Positions 16,124-25,638 of a DNA stretch of 64,000 bases are shown in pieces. Each line of letters opens with the position of its first letter. The first letter of the stretch is position 1. Both the position numbers and the translations under genes were made by a program. The notes beneath the pieces were generated by a model. That model had not been told where the DNA came from. It saw only the letters and a program-made list of their open reading frames with translations, and did not search any database. Source of the stretch: JAKJEP01 sp964580995 (GTDB lineage: Bacteria > Planctomycetota > Phycisphaerae > Sedimentisphaerales > SM23-30); NCBI GenBank assembly GCA_964580995.1, contig CAZOMV010000008.1, positions 26,204-90,203 on the forward strand, written 5' to 3'.

Positions 16124-17566
16124 ATGAGAAAAGTCACAGGCATATTTTTAGTTCTGATTTGCCTTTTTCTAATATCCGGGATTGTCCGTGCTGCGACAGC
16201 GGTCCAGCCCACCGGCGAAACGGAGCCAGTGTATGGCAAGGGGGATGTGGCGGATGATCTGGCGATTTGGATCGATGAAGAGGATCCCAATCGCAGCACG
16301 ATCATCGGCATGAGCAAGGCAGAGGGTGGCGGGATCGAGGTGTTTGATTTGGGCGGCCAGGAATTGCAGTTTATCCAGGCCGGCAGTATCGGCAGTGTGG
16401 ACCTGCGTCCGCATTTTCCGCTGGGTGGGCAGGAAGTCGCATTGCTGGCGGCAGGGAATCGCAGTGATAATACCCTCCTATTTTATCAGGTTAATCCGGT
16501 CAGCCGGATGCTGGAAGAGGTTACGGCGAGAAGGATCCCTACCGGTATTGGAGTTTATGGCGGCTGTTTGTACCATAGCCAGGGGGAGGATCGTTTTTAC
16601 TTTATTATTACTTCCAAAAGCGGCTGGGTGGAACAGTGGCAGATCTATGATGACGGTAGCGGGCGGGTGGATGCGGAGCTGGTACGGAGTTTTGATGTTG
16701 GCGGAACGACGGAAGGATGCGTGGCCGATGACGAATTGGGCTGGCTTTATTTTGCGGAAGAGCATAGCGGTATCTGGAAATATGAGGCTGAACCCGATGC
16801 CGGTCTGAGCCGTGAGAAAGTGGATAAAACCGGAACCGGCGGCCATCTCCGTGCCGATGTCGAGGGGCTGGCGATCTACTACGGCAGTGGGGGGGAAGGC
16901 TATCTGCTGGCGTCCAGTCAGGGCAATGATATGTTTGCCGTGTACCAGCGTCAGGGCTGCAATGATTATCTGGGCAGTTTCCAGGTAGCGGCGAACGATG
17001 AGCTGGGAATCGACGGGTGCCAGAAGACCGATGGTATTGATGTGACCAGTATCCCGCTGGGGACCGCTTATCCCGGCGGATTATTCGCGGCTCATGACAG
17101 CCGCAATACCGGTGGTACTACTTCCAACTACAAACTGGTTCCCTGGGAATCCATTATTCCTGCCCTCGAAACCGGTGAGCCGCCGAGCCATCTTACCATT
17201 ACCCGGGCCATCCTGAAAGCGGATAAAATCGTAGGCACCAATAAAGACTCCCTGACGGTTTCCGGCTACCTGTTCCATTTGACGGAAGACGATATGAACC
17301 AGGCGGGTACTGGAGAGGTGCGGATTTTCAACCAGGATGATGCCCTGGCCGTTTTTCAGGGTAGTGTCTCCCTGGCACAGGGTAAATTAACCGGCGGCAA
17401 GTTTACCTACACTTCCCGGATCGGGGAGCTAAATAAGCTGAAAATCGATCGAAACAAGAACAGCTTTCTTGTGCATTTGAAAAATATCGATCTGACGGGT
17501 CTGGAAAAGCCTCTGATCTTCGAAATCGAGATTGGCAATTACCTGGGAACGGGTATAACATATTAA
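16124..17566 (+). CDS. Secreted beta-propeller phytase (3-phytase) with extra C-terminal domain
   Basis: 480 residues from the ATG at 16124; the frame is open upstream but this start gives a clean signal peptide (GIFLVLICLFLISGIVRA). It releases phosphate from phytate using Ca2+. Family landmarks are present: DDLAIWIDEEDPNRSTIIG, the GGGIEVFDLGGQELQ blade, DVEGLAIYYGSGGEGYLLAS with SQGNDMFAVYQR, and TDGIDVTSIPLG...GLFAAHD. Residues about 356-480 form a further domain (LTITRAILKADK ... NIDLTGLEKPLIFEIEIG) matching the repeated C-terminal domain of the beta-helix protein at 3903-6410. Probably periplasmic or secreted, for phosphorus acquisition. Confidence 0.88.
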   Translation: MRKVTGIFLVLICLFLISGIVRAATAVQPTGETEPVYGKGDVADDLAIWIDEEDPNRSTIIGMSKAEGGGIEVFDLGGQELQFIQAGSIGSVDLRPHFPLGGQEVALLAAGNRSDNTLLFYQVNPVSRMLEEVTARRIPTGIGVYGGCLYHSQGEDRFYFIITSKSGWVEQWQIYDDGSGRVDAELVRSFDVGGTTEGCVADDELGWLYFAEEHSGIWKYEAEPDAGLSREKVDKTGTGGHLRADVEGLAIYYGSGGEGYLLASSQGNDMFAVYQRQGCNDYLGSFQVAANDELGIDGCQKTDGIDVTSIPLGTAYPGGLFAAHDSRNTGGTTSNYKLVPWESIIPALETGEPPSHLTITRAILKADKIVGTNKDSLTVSGYLFHLTEDDMNQAGTGEVRIFNQDDALAVFQGSVSLAQGKLTGGKFTYTSRIGELNKLKIDRNKNSFLVHLKNIDLTGLEKPLIFEIEIGNYLGTGITY

Positions 17567-17662
17567 TATATAATATTTTATAACAACCTGGGCCAACCGG
17601 GGGGCGGGCCCAAAGGGGGTCAGGGCAGCGGGATTGCACGGGAAATTAAAGCGAAAAAACGC

Positions 17663-17690
17663 TTGCTCCATATCGAAGATTTGTTATAGT
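17663..17690 (+). promoter_or_regulatory. Predicted promoter of the EF-G-like gene
   Basis: TTGCTC (17663-17668) and TATAGT (17685-17690) with a 16-bp spacer, about 75 bp before the start codon. The rest of the 200-bp gap holds an A/T stretch and a G/C-rich patch (17586-17640) with a 6-bp TGGGCC/GGCCCA stem of unknown meaning. Confidence 0.45.
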
Positions 17691-17767
17691 ACATCACTTT
17701 ATGTTACTGTGAGGTAAATTTTGCTGTTTCAATGATAAATATATCAAATTTCTTTTGGAGGCCGTAG

Positions 17768-19810
17768 ATGGCGAATTACAAGGCGGAAGATATTCGTAAT
17801 ATCGTGTTATTGGGTCATGCCGGGGCGGGGAAAACCTCTTTAATTGAGGCGATTTTGCATAAGACCGGAGTTACCACGCGGTTGGGAAGCGTGGATGATA
17901 AGACGAGTATCATGGACTGCGATGAAGAAGAGAAGCATCGCGGACATTCGATCGATTCGGGATTGGCTCATATCCAGTACAAAGGCAAAGAGATCAATAT
18001 CATTGACACACCCGGCTATCCCGACTTTTACGGTTCAGCCATTTGTCCCCTCCCCGCGGCGGAAACGGCGGTCATTGTGATTAGTGCCTCCGCCGGGATC
18101 CAGATGAATACCCGCAAACTTTTCCAGGCGGCGAAAGAACGGGGGATGGCGATTGTGATTGTGGTTAATAAAATTGATGCGGCGGCGGAGGATTTGCCGG
18201 CGCTGGTTACTACGATCCAGGAAACCTTCGGCATGGCCTGCCGCTGTGCGAATATCGCCGACAAAGACGGCAAAACGGTTATCGATTGCGTACACAACAA
18301 GAAGGGCGATAACGGCTTTGCCGATATAGCCGAAGCGAATACCAACCTGATGGAAACCATCATCGAGGCGGATGAACAGTTGATGGAAAGTTATCTGGGT
18401 GGTGAGGAAATTTTGCCCGACAAGCTGGCCGGTGCATTTTTGACCGCCATTACCCGCCAGACAGTTATTCCTGTTCTCTTTGCCAGCGGCCGCAACGAAG
18501 TAGGGGTCGAAGAATTGCTGAATCTGGTGGCGGAGACCTGCCCGAATCCGGTCAGCGGATTGAAGCCCACTTTCCTTACCGGGGAAGGAGAGGAACAAAA
18601 AAAGACGCAGATCGACTGCCATCCGGAGGGCCATCTGATTGGCTTCGTGTTCCGGGTTTCTTCGGATCCGAAAAGCCATATTAAATATACGGCCGTTCGG
18701 ATATATCAGGGCACGATCAAGAGCGATACCTCCCTGCTGGCTACCGGCAGCAAAAAGGGCATGCGGGCCGGGCAGATTAATAAATTGCAGGGTGACCATC
18801 TGGACCAGATCGATCAGGCTTCGGCGGGCGATATCATCAACCTGGCCAAGCTGGAGGACCTGCGGATTCTGGATACGGTGTATGTAGGCAGCGATCCGGG
18901 CCGTCTCGAAATGCCGGCCTTGCCGGTTCCGATGTATAGCCTGGCGATCGAACCGAAGAGCCGGGGAGACGAAACGAAGATTTCTTCGGCTTTGTCCGAG
19001 ATAACCGATGCCGATCCCACTTTTGCCATTACCCGGGATCGTCAGACCAATGAATCGGTGGTTTCCGGTCTGGGTGAGCTGCATGTGCGAATGATCCTCT
19101 CCCGGATGCACAGTCGCCGCGGTCTGGAGGTTACCACCAAACCCCCGCAGATTCCCTATCGGGAAACGATTACCGGTTCGGTCAAGATGGTCGAATATAC
19201 CCATAAGAAGCAATCGGGCGGGGCCGGCCAATTCGGGCGGGTATTTATTGATATGGAACCGAACGAGCGTGGGGCGGGCTATGAGTTTATCGATAGGATT
19301 TTCGGAGGATCGATCGATCAGTCGTATCGTCCAAGCGTCGATAAGGGCTGCCAGGCGGCCGTCCACGAAGGGGTATTGGCAGGGTATCCGGTGGTGGACG
19401 TAAAGGTGTCCCTGGTCGATGGAAAAACCCACCCAGTGGACAGTAAAGACATTGCGTTTCAGATCGCCGGACGGGAGGCGTTCCGCAAGGCCTTTTTGCA
19501 ATGCAAGCCGACGCTGCTGGAGCCGATCGTCAATATAGAAGTGACTGTGCCGACGGATAATGTAGGGGATATCACCGGTGATCTGGCAGGGCGGCGCGGA
19601 CGTGTCCAGGGACAGGATATGCTCACCGGCGGAATGACCGTCATTAAGGCTCAGGTGCCGCTGGCAGAGGTGCAGCAGTACAATTCCCAGCTTAAAAGCG
19701 TCACCGGCGGGCAAGGCAGCTATTCCATGGAGCTGAGCCATTATGAAGTGGTGCCGCCGAACGTCGTGCAGCAGATCGTTGCCAAAACCAAGGAAAAGAA
19801 AGAAGAATAG
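17768..19810 (+). CDS. EF-G-like translational GTPase lacking the catalytic histidine
   Basis: 680 residues with the full EF-G layout: GTPase domain (GHAGAGKT at 16-23, DTPGYPDF at 80-87, VVNKIDA), domain II, then domains III-V (RPSVDKGCQAAVHEGVLAG, GRRGRVQGQDM). In canonical EF-G and EF-Tu the G3 motif is DTPGH, where His activates water; here residue 84 is Tyr. That is typical of EF-G-like paralogues, whose ribosomal role is poorly defined, so I give no fusA symbol. GGAGG lies six bases before the ATG. It stands alone, with its own promoter and terminator and no ribosomal protein genes around it. Confidence 0.88.
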   Translation: MANYKAEDIRNIVLLGHAGAGKTSLIEAILHKTGVTTRLGSVDDKTSIMDCDEEEKHRGHSIDSGLAHIQYKGKEINIIDTPGYPDFYGSAICPLPAAETAVIVISASAGIQMNTRKLFQAAKERGMAIVIVVNKIDAAAEDLPALVTTIQETFGMACRCANIADKDGKTVIDCVHNKKGDNGFADIAEANTNLMETIIEADEQLMESYLGGEEILPDKLAGAFLTAITRQTVIPVLFASGRNEVGVEELLNLVAETCPNPVSGLKPTFLTGEGEEQKKTQIDCHPEGHLIGFVFRVSSDPKSHIKYTAVRIYQGTIKSDTSLLATGSKKGMRAGQINKLQGDHLDQIDQASAGDIINLAKLEDLRILDTVYVGSDPGRLEMPALPVPMYSLAIEPKSRGDETKISSALSEITDADPTFAITRDRQTNESVVSGLGELHVRMILSRMHSRRGLEVTTKPPQIPYRETITGSVKMVEYTHKKQSGGAGQFGRVFIDMEPNERGAGYEFIDRIFGGSIDQSYRPSVDKGCQAAVHEGVLAGYPVVDVKVSLVDGKTHPVDSKDIAFQIAGREAFRKAFLQCKPTLLEPIVNIEVTVPTDNVGDITGDLAGRRGRVQGQDMLTGGMTVIKAQVPLAEVQQYNSQLKSVTGGQGSYSMELSHYEVVPPNVVQQIVAKTKEKKEE

Positions 19811-19846
19811 TTTTTTTCCCGCGATATGGCAGCATAGATTACAGGC

Positions 19847-19884
19847 AAAGGGATCTGGAAATTCGTTTTCGGATCCTTTTTTTT
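19847..19884 (+). terminator. Terminator after the EF-G-like gene
   Basis: AAAGGGATC pairs with GATCCTTT (one bulged base) and is followed by a T run continuing to 19884. Confidence 0.6.
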
Positions 19885-19907
19885 GAAATTTGGATTTCGT
19901 AGTATGG

Positions 19908-19931
19908 ACTGAAGTTTTGTAAAATTTCAGT
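19908..19931. repeat. Palindromic repeat upstream of rtcB
   Basis: ACTGAAGTTTT pairs with AAAATTTCAGT (one G-T). The first 12 bases are identical to the right arm of the hairpin at 12454-12465. It ends 18 bp before the rtcB start codon and could hide or border the ribosome site. Confidence 0.5.
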
Positions 19932-19949
19932 CATTATGAGGTACTTGCC

Positions 19950-21407
19950 ATGGCCATTCCCAGAGAAATCAAAAAAATATCCGATTCGATATGGGAAATA
20001 CCGGTATCTTGCAAGGAAAACATGCGGGTTCCGGCTCGGGTGTATGCCAGCGAGGCGCTGCTGGGAAAAATGGACGATGGGGTTTTTGAACAGGTGACCA
20101 ATGTCGCCACCTTGCCCGGTATTGTTCGTTATGCGTTTTGTATGCCCGATGGCCATTGGGGCTATGGCTTCCCGATCGGGGGGGTGGCTGCCGTCGATCC
20201 GGAGAAAGGTGTGATATCGCCGGGTGGTATTGGATTCGATATCAATTGCGGTATGCGCCTGGTACGTACCCATTTGACTTTGGAAGAGGTCCGGCCTCAT
20301 CTAACCCGGCTGATCGACCGTTTGTTTCAGCGAATCCCAGCGGGGGTTGGGGCGACCGGGTTTGTTAAAATTTCGCGGAATGAATTTTGCGAAGTGGCGC
20401 AGCAGGGGGCTCGCTGGTGTATCCAAAACAAGTACGGCTGGCCGGAAGATTTGCAGCGGACGGAAGCCGGCGGTTGTGTGGCGGGCGCCGATGCCGCCAA
20501 AGTCAGTTCCAAGGCCATCGAGCGGGGTTATAAGCAGATCGGCACGCTGGGTTCGGGCAATCACTATCTGGAAATCCAGGTGGCGAAGAAGGAAAATGTT
20601 TTTGACCCGGAAACGGCCCGGACGTTCGGGATCGATCGGGACGATCAGGTCGTGGTGATGTTCCATTGCGGCAGCCGGGGTTTTGGGCATCAGGTCGCGA
20701 CGGATTACCTGCAGACCTTTCTCAAAACGATGGGCAGCAAATACGGCCTTTCCATGCCCGACCGCGAGCTGGCCTGCGCACCTTTTCAGTCGCAGGAGGG
20801 ACAAGATTATTTCGCCGCCATGAATTGTGCGATTAATATGTCTTTTGCCAATCGGCAGGTTATATTGCATCGGATTCGAGAAGTCTTTTCCGAGGTTTTC
20901 GGCAGAGATCCCGCGGATCTGGGCATGCACCAGGTGTATGATGTTGCCCATAATACCGCGCAACTGGAAACGCACCCGGTGGAGGGCAAAATGCGGCAAC
21001 TGCTCGTTCATCGCAAAGGGGCGACCAAGGCACTGGGGCCGGGGATGGCGGGCCTGCCGGAAATTTACCGGAAGACCGGCCAGCCGGTAATCATCGGCGG
21101 CAGCATGGAGACGGGGTCTTATCTGCTGGCGGGCGTTGCCACCGGCGATCAAACGTTTTATTCAACCGCCCACGGCAGCGGACGGGCGATGAGCCGGTCC
21201 CAGGCCAAGCGCAACTTCAACGGCAAACAGTTGCAGCAGCAGTTGAAGGACCGCGGGATTTATATCCGTTGTGCCTCGTTTGCCGGCCTGGCTGAGGAAG
21301 CCGGCGCCGCCTATAAAAATATCGACGAGGTGGTTGCGGCCACCGAAAAAGCCGGTATCAGCCGAAGAGTCGTCCGTTTTCTACCTATAGGGAATGTAAA
21401 GGGGTAA
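19950..21407 (+). CDS. rtcB: RNA-splicing ligase RtcB
   Basis: 485 residues. RtcB joins 2',3'-cyclic-phosphate (or 3'-phosphate) and 5'-OH RNA ends with GTP and Mn2+ in tRNA repair or RNA recovery. Conserved parts seen: MPDGHWGYGFPIGGVAA, GGIGFDINCGMRL with the metal-binding Cys, GTLGSGNHYLEIQ, FHCGSRGFGHQVA, the helical NRQVILHRIREVF region, DVAHNTAQ, and HGSGRAMSRSQAKR with the guanylylated His. GAGG precedes the ATG by 8 bases. No archease gene is adjacent. Confidence 0.96.
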   Translation: MAIPREIKKISDSIWEIPVSCKENMRVPARVYASEALLGKMDDGVFEQVTNVATLPGIVRYAFCMPDGHWGYGFPIGGVAAVDPEKGVISPGGIGFDINCGMRLVRTHLTLEEVRPHLTRLIDRLFQRIPAGVGATGFVKISRNEFCEVAQQGARWCIQNKYGWPEDLQRTEAGGCVAGADAAKVSSKAIERGYKQIGTLGSGNHYLEIQVAKKENVFDPETARTFGIDRDDQVVVMFHCGSRGFGHQVATDYLQTFLKTMGSKYGLSMPDRELACAPFQSQEGQDYFAAMNCAINMSFANRQVILHRIREVFSEVFGRDPADLGMHQVYDVAHNTAQLETHPVEGKMRQLLVHRKGATKALGPGMAGLPEIYRKTGQPVIIGGSMETGSYLLAGVATGDQTFYSTAHGSGRAMSRSQAKRNFNGKQLQQQLKDRGIYIRCASFAGLAEEAGAAYKNIDEVVAATEKAGISRRVVRFLPIGNVKG

Positions 21408-21465
21408 ATGGAAAGAATAATCTGTTTTGAAACCATACATTATGGGTACAGACAATGGAGAAAAA

Positions 21466-22068
21466 ATGATATTGCGTAAACTGCGAATTCATTTGTTGCA
21501 AATAGCTTTTATACCGATAATCTTTATTGCCGTTTTTGTAAGACCTTCATGGTCTCTGGAATCCTCTACCGCTTTTCTCCTGGAATTGACTGGATATCTG
21601 TTCCTGTTAGGCGGTCTGAGTATCCGGATATGGTGCATTTTCTATATAGGAAACCGCAAATCGAAAGAACTTATCACCACTGGCCCGTATTCCATATGCA
21701 GAAATCCGCTCTACATAGGTACTTTTCTGCTTGCTATGGGTATCGGATTATGTTTTGAGAATGTTCTCATTCTATTGATGGTCTCCGCTCTTATCATTCC
21801 GGTCCATATTATTACCGTTCGTATGGAAGAGACCAAACTGGAGTCTAAGTTTGGGGAAGAATACCGGATGTATAAGAAGAAAGTCCCCATGTTTTGGCCG
21901 CGTCTTTCCAATTACAACAGTCCCGACATGATCACAGTCCATGTGCGTGCTATTATACGAATAGCCATGGACACGGTTGGGGTTCTGCTGGTGCCGGAAA
22001 TCGAAGACCTGCTGGAGCTGCTCCATGAACACAATATTATTCCGGTCTTATGGCATTTAAGGTTTTGA
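21466..22068 (+). CDS. Isoprenylcysteine carboxyl methyltransferase (ICMT)-family membrane protein
   Basis: About 200 residues from the ATG at 21466 (GGAG seven bases upstream); in-frame starts exist at 21442 and 21427. Several hydrophobic helices (LLQIAFIPIIFIAVFV, FLLELTGYLFLLGGLS) precede the family core GPYSICRNPLYIGTFLLAMG and EETKLESKFGEEYRMYKKKVP, which bind SAM at the membrane face. ICMT-like proteins in bacteria methylate small or lipid substrates of mostly unknown identity. After the normal end (about residue 148, MFWPRLS) there is an unusual 50-residue tail with EIEDLLELLHEHNIIPVLW that I cannot relate to the family. Confidence 0.7.
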   Translation: MILRKLRIHLLQIAFIPIIFIAVFVRPSWSLESSTAFLLELTGYLFLLGGLSIRIWCIFYIGNRKSKELITTGPYSICRNPLYIGTFLLAMGIGLCFENVLILLMVSALIIPVHIITVRMEETKLESKFGEEYRMYKKKVPMFWPRLSNYNSPDMITVHVRAIIRIAMDTVGVLLVPEIEDLLELLHEHNIIPVLWHLRF

Positions 22069-22089
22069 CCATTGACAAATAAAGGGTTT

Positions 22090-22186
22090 GATAGCCTTGA
22101 GGGCGGCTATCGCAATCTCTTCGACGTTCGCGATCCTTACTTTTTTCCTGATTTCGGCTGGTAGATACTCATAACAATACTACCAG
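22090..22186. repeat. Two short perfect inverted repeats
   Basis: GATAGCC / GGCTATC (22090-22111) and CTGGTAG / CTACCAG (22158-22186). They lie between the convergent ICMT-like and glycosyltransferase genes. Neither has a clear T run. Probably weak bidirectional terminators. Confidence 0.35.
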
Positions 22187-22224
22187 TTCGATTCAATGAA
22201 TAAAAAATTGAAACTCATACAGTT

Positions 22225-24024
22225 CTACACGAGCAGGCGCAGGTTTTTCGGTTCCAGAGCGGATGCAAAAACAGTCTCATTACCCAGATACCGGGCAGGC
22301 GGCAACTGGTTGGTGCCAGCCCGGATTCGTTTTCCTTGCTTTATCAGGGAACCATAATTTTCTGCCAGGGCCGCCAGGCTATATTTGCCCGCCACCACCT
22401 GGCGATTATGTTCTATTATGTCCGAAACCTCCGCCGGATACCAGCCTGGAAGCAGTCTGTTTTCAGAATCGGTGCAGAGCAGTTTGCCTGTCAGCGGCGG
22501 GGTTTCTATCAGTAGTTTGAGTATATATAATTGCGCATCTAAATCCAGATCGGCAAAATCAAGCAGCGAACCGTTTCGCAACCTGAAAATCTTGTCTCTC
22601 TCCATCGCATCTGACAGATATTTGGGGGACATGTATGCAAGATCCACCATTTTACGGTTGGTGTTTAATTTGTCAAGCCAGGCTGCTTTTATTGATTTTT
22701 CCAGGGGACCCAGCCATTCGATGGGAAAGAGCAAATGATCGTAAAGATGGCCCAGGTGCATCCCCGCAGCCGTGAAATCGCAGGTTAGACGGGGAATATT
22801 CCGGCCCAGCACCGCCTTGCCTGCCAGCCAGGGTTCGTGAAAGACATATCCGAAGCCTTCCTGGAGGGAGGTGGTTAGGACCGCCTGGCTGATGGCCATC
22901 AGGTCAATCAGGCTGAACTTTTCGACCCGGCCGGAACGGATCAGGCGGCTGTGGCCGTTGAGCAGATCGTCCCCGAATCCGAGCACTACGGGCAGATGAT
23001 GTTCTTTCACGAACTGTTCGATGGCGGCGCAGTATTCAAGATCGTCCCCGGTATGGGCCGGCAGCGTGACCAGCAATTGCCAGGGATCCTTTTTATGGTT
23101 GCGGGAGAGCGTGAGCAGGATGGATTCGGCAATATTTTTACGGCGGAGGGCCTGAATGGGAGCCAGCAGAATTTTATGGGCCGGCGAAAACGTAAAACCG
23201 TTTCGATTCGCATAATCCGCGATCCGTTGTTTGATCTGTGCGGAAAATTTGGCCGGGCGGATTTTTAATTCCTGGAGAGTATCGGCCGTTAACGACTGGA
23301 TCGGCGGGGCGGTAAAAAGGGTGGTGTCGATGGCGTTGGGCAGGATGTAGATGCGTTCGGCGGGGATGCCGATTGAGAGAAGCTGGTTCCGGTTGGCGGA
23401 ATTCAAGCAGGCCCAGAGCACCCGGCGGCTGGTGGGGTACATGATTTCCACGGCGAAGGCGGAATCCGGCTGGCCCGTGCAGTTTTTCAAGGCGCCCCAG
23501 CAGGCTGGCCGCTGGTTTTCGGCGAAATCGTGCATCTGGTATAAAATCCATGCGGGTATATTTTGATGCTCCAGACAGTCCGCCAGTAATTTCAGGGCAC
23601 AGGTGGCCCGCGGATTTTTCCCCAGATTCATGTTGTGCGCGTGCAGCAGATAGGGATATTCGGAATAGCCATGCGGAAGATGCAGCGTATGATATAGTTT
23701 CTCCGCAATGAGATGCGATTCTTTCAGGAATTTTTGCTTGTTCGCCGCCGGATGATCGTCATAGGCAAGCTCGAGTATTTCAATCGGCCGGATAGACAGC
23801 TCGGTTTTGGCAGCCATCGCACCAGCCTCGTCGAGCAATTGCTGGATCAAATCGCGGCCTGTGGACTGCTGAGCGTCACCGCTGATCAGGTCAATTTCCA
23901 GGGAATCATAATTGCCATACTGCAGAAGGGCGCGGATCGTGTTGACAAGTACCGTCTGCACCCCGCCCCGCAGCAGGTGGTAATGCAAAATGCCCAGCCG
24001 TAATACCTTTGCGTCATCATCCAT
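22225..24024 (-). CDS. GT4-type glycosyltransferase
   Basis: 599 residues, no signal peptide. The N-terminal Rossmann half starts ILHYHLLRGGVQTVLVNTI (the GG loop of GT-B enzymes), followed by LHAHNMNLGKNPRA and YQMHDFAENQRP. The middle has ERIYILPNAIDTTLF, a GT4 landmark, and the C-terminal half has TSLQEGFGYVFHEPWLAG, which contains the catalytic E-x7-E. It is longer than a typical GT4 (about 380 residues) by a C-terminal helical region of some 130 residues. Donor and acceptor are unknown. It stands alone, convergent with the ICMT-like gene. Confidence 0.75.
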   Translation of the reverse strand: MDDDAKVLRLGILHYHLLRGGVQTVLVNTIRALLQYGNYDSLEIDLISGDAQQSTGRDLIQQLLDEAGAMAAKTELSIRPIEILELAYDDHPAANKQKFLKESHLIAEKLYHTLHLPHGYSEYPYLLHAHNMNLGKNPRATCALKLLADCLEHQNIPAWILYQMHDFAENQRPACWGALKNCTGQPDSAFAVEIMYPTSRRVLWACLNSANRNQLLSIGIPAERIYILPNAIDTTLFTAPPIQSLTADTLQELKIRPAKFSAQIKQRIADYANRNGFTFSPAHKILLAPIQALRRKNIAESILLTLSRNHKKDPWQLLVTLPAHTGDDLEYCAAIEQFVKEHHLPVVLGFGDDLLNGHSRLIRSGRVEKFSLIDLMAISQAVLTTSLQEGFGYVFHEPWLAGKAVLGRNIPRLTCDFTAAGMHLGHLYDHLLFPIEWLGPLEKSIKAAWLDKLNTNRKMVDLAYMSPKYLSDAMERDKIFRLRNGSLLDFADLDLDAQLYILKLLIETPPLTGKLLCTDSENRLLPGWYPAEVSDIIEHNRQVVAGKYSLAALAENYGSLIKQGKRIRAGTNQLPPARYLGNETVFASALEPKNLRLLV

Positions 24025-24198
24025 ATACTGGCCCTGAATGGCTTCTCAATATGTCTGAAACCATTGTAGGAGCGGCGAAATAATTTTCAAGCCATAATTC
24101 GACTGCCGGCAGGCCAGGAAGTACTTCCGGTGGCAATATTTTATCCGTCTGCTCCGCAAAATATTGACCCCGGCAAAAATCTTCGTTACACTACTGAC

Positions 24199-25635
24199 AT
24201 GAAAAACCAAACAGATATTTATGATAATCCGCTGGTCAGCCGCTATACCTCGCCCCAGATGCTTGCGGTGTTTTCTCCCCAATATAAGTTCAGTACCTGG
24301 CGGAGGTTATGGCTGGCTCTGGCTGAAAGCCAGGCCCGGCTGGGGCTTGCCGTTACTAAAACCCAGCTCGCGCAAATGCGTGTCCACCTGGATGATATCG
24401 ATTTCGAGGCGGCGGCCCGTTATGAGAAAAAATTCCGCCATGATGTCATGGCCCACGTTCACACCTTTGGCGATGCCGCCCCCAAGGCCCGGCCCATCAT
24501 CCATCTTGGTGCCACCAGCGCCTTTGTCGGCGACAACACCGACCTGATTCAAATGCGGCAAGCCTTAAAATTGGTCCAGGCCCGCTTGTACCGTGTTATC
24601 GAGCTGCTTGCTGCCTTCGCCCGCAAATACCGCAGCCTGCCGACCCTGAGCTATACCCATTTTCAGCCCGCCCAGCCGACCACCGTCGGCAAACGGGCCG
24701 CTCTCTGGTGCTATGATTTTGTGCTGGATTTTCAGGAAACTCTCCATCGCCTTTCCACCCTCACCTTTCTCGGTGTCAAAGGCACCACTGGAACCCAGGC
24801 CTCCTTTTTGGAACTCTTCAGCGGGAATCACAAAAAAGTCCTGCAACTGGAAAAACGGGTCGCCCAAAAGATGGGCTTCGACGCAGTCGCCCCCGTCAGC
24901 GGCCAGACCTACAATCGCAAAATTGATGCCCATGTCCTGGCCACCTTATGCGGCGTGGCCCAGTCCGCCCATAAAATCTGCAACGACCTCCGCCTGCTGG
25001 CCCACCTGAAACAGGTGGAAGAACCCTTCGAGAAGACCCAGATCGGCTCCTCCGCCATGGCCTACAAGCGCAATCCGATGCGCTGCGAGCGGATTACATC
25101 CCTGTCCCGCTTTGTCATCAGCCTGGCCTCCTCGCCCGCCATGACCGCCGCGGAGCAGTGGTTCGAACGCACCCTTGATGATTCCGCCAACAAACGGTTA
25201 TCCGTGGCGGAGGCTTTTCTGGCCACCGATGCGATCCTGGGTATTCTGGCCAACGTTCTGGACGGCCTGGTGGTTTATCCCAAAGTCATTGCCGCCGCTC
25301 TCGATGGGGAACTGCCCTTCATGGCTACTGAAAATATCCTGATGGCTGCGGTTCAGGCCGGCGGCGACCGGCAGGAACTGCATGAGCGAATCCGCCGGCA
25401 CAGTATGGACGCCGCCGCCCAGGTAAAGCAGCAGGGCCGTAAAAACGACCTGATCGACCGGCTCAAAACCGACCCCGCCTTTGCCAAAATCGATTTCGCC
25501 GATGTGATGAACGCCAGAAACTATATTGGCCGCGCTCCCCAGCAGGTGGCCGAATTCCTCCGCGAAGTCGCAACTCCCATCCTGCGAAAATACAAGAAAT
25601 CATGTCAGATTGAAGATATTGAATTAAAGGTGTAA
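24199..25635 (+). CDS. purB: Adenylosuccinate lyase
   Basis: 478 residues from the ATG at 24199; the frame is open to 24130 but the family starts near YDNPLVSRYTSPQM. PurB acts twice in purine synthesis, releasing fumarate from SAICAR and from adenylosuccinate. The lyase signature GSSAMAYKRNPMRCE is intact, with HDVMAHVHTFGD, HLGATSAFVGDNTDL and TLSYTHFQPAQPTTVGKR. Length is normal. pyrE begins 3 bp after its stop, so a purine and a pyrimidine gene are likely cotranscribed. Confidence 0.96.
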   Translation: MKNQTDIYDNPLVSRYTSPQMLAVFSPQYKFSTWRRLWLALAESQARLGLAVTKTQLAQMRVHLDDIDFEAAARYEKKFRHDVMAHVHTFGDAAPKARPIIHLGATSAFVGDNTDLIQMRQALKLVQARLYRVIELLAAFARKYRSLPTLSYTHFQPAQPTTVGKRAALWCYDFVLDFQETLHRLSTLTFLGVKGTTGTQASFLELFSGNHKKVLQLEKRVAQKMGFDAVAPVSGQTYNRKIDAHVLATLCGVAQSAHKICNDLRLLAHLKQVEEPFEKTQIGSSAMAYKRNPMRCERITSLSRFVISLASSPAMTAAEQWFERTLDDSANKRLSVAEAFLATDAILGILANVLDGLVVYPKVIAAALDGELPFMATENILMAAVQAGGDRQELHERIRRHSMDAAAQVKQQGRKNDLIDRLKTDPAFAKIDFADVMNARNYIGRAPQQVAEFLREVATPILRKYKKSCQIEDIELKV

Positions 25636-25638
25636 CAA

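Noticed and set aside
17586..17640. G/C-rich patch with a TGGGCC/GGCCCA stem as terminator of the phytase gene
   Set aside because: Stem of only 6 bp, with no T run; evidence too weak.
18035..19741. 568-codon frame on the minus strand
   Set aside because: Antisense shadow of the EF-G-like gene; no signal, motif or ribosome site.
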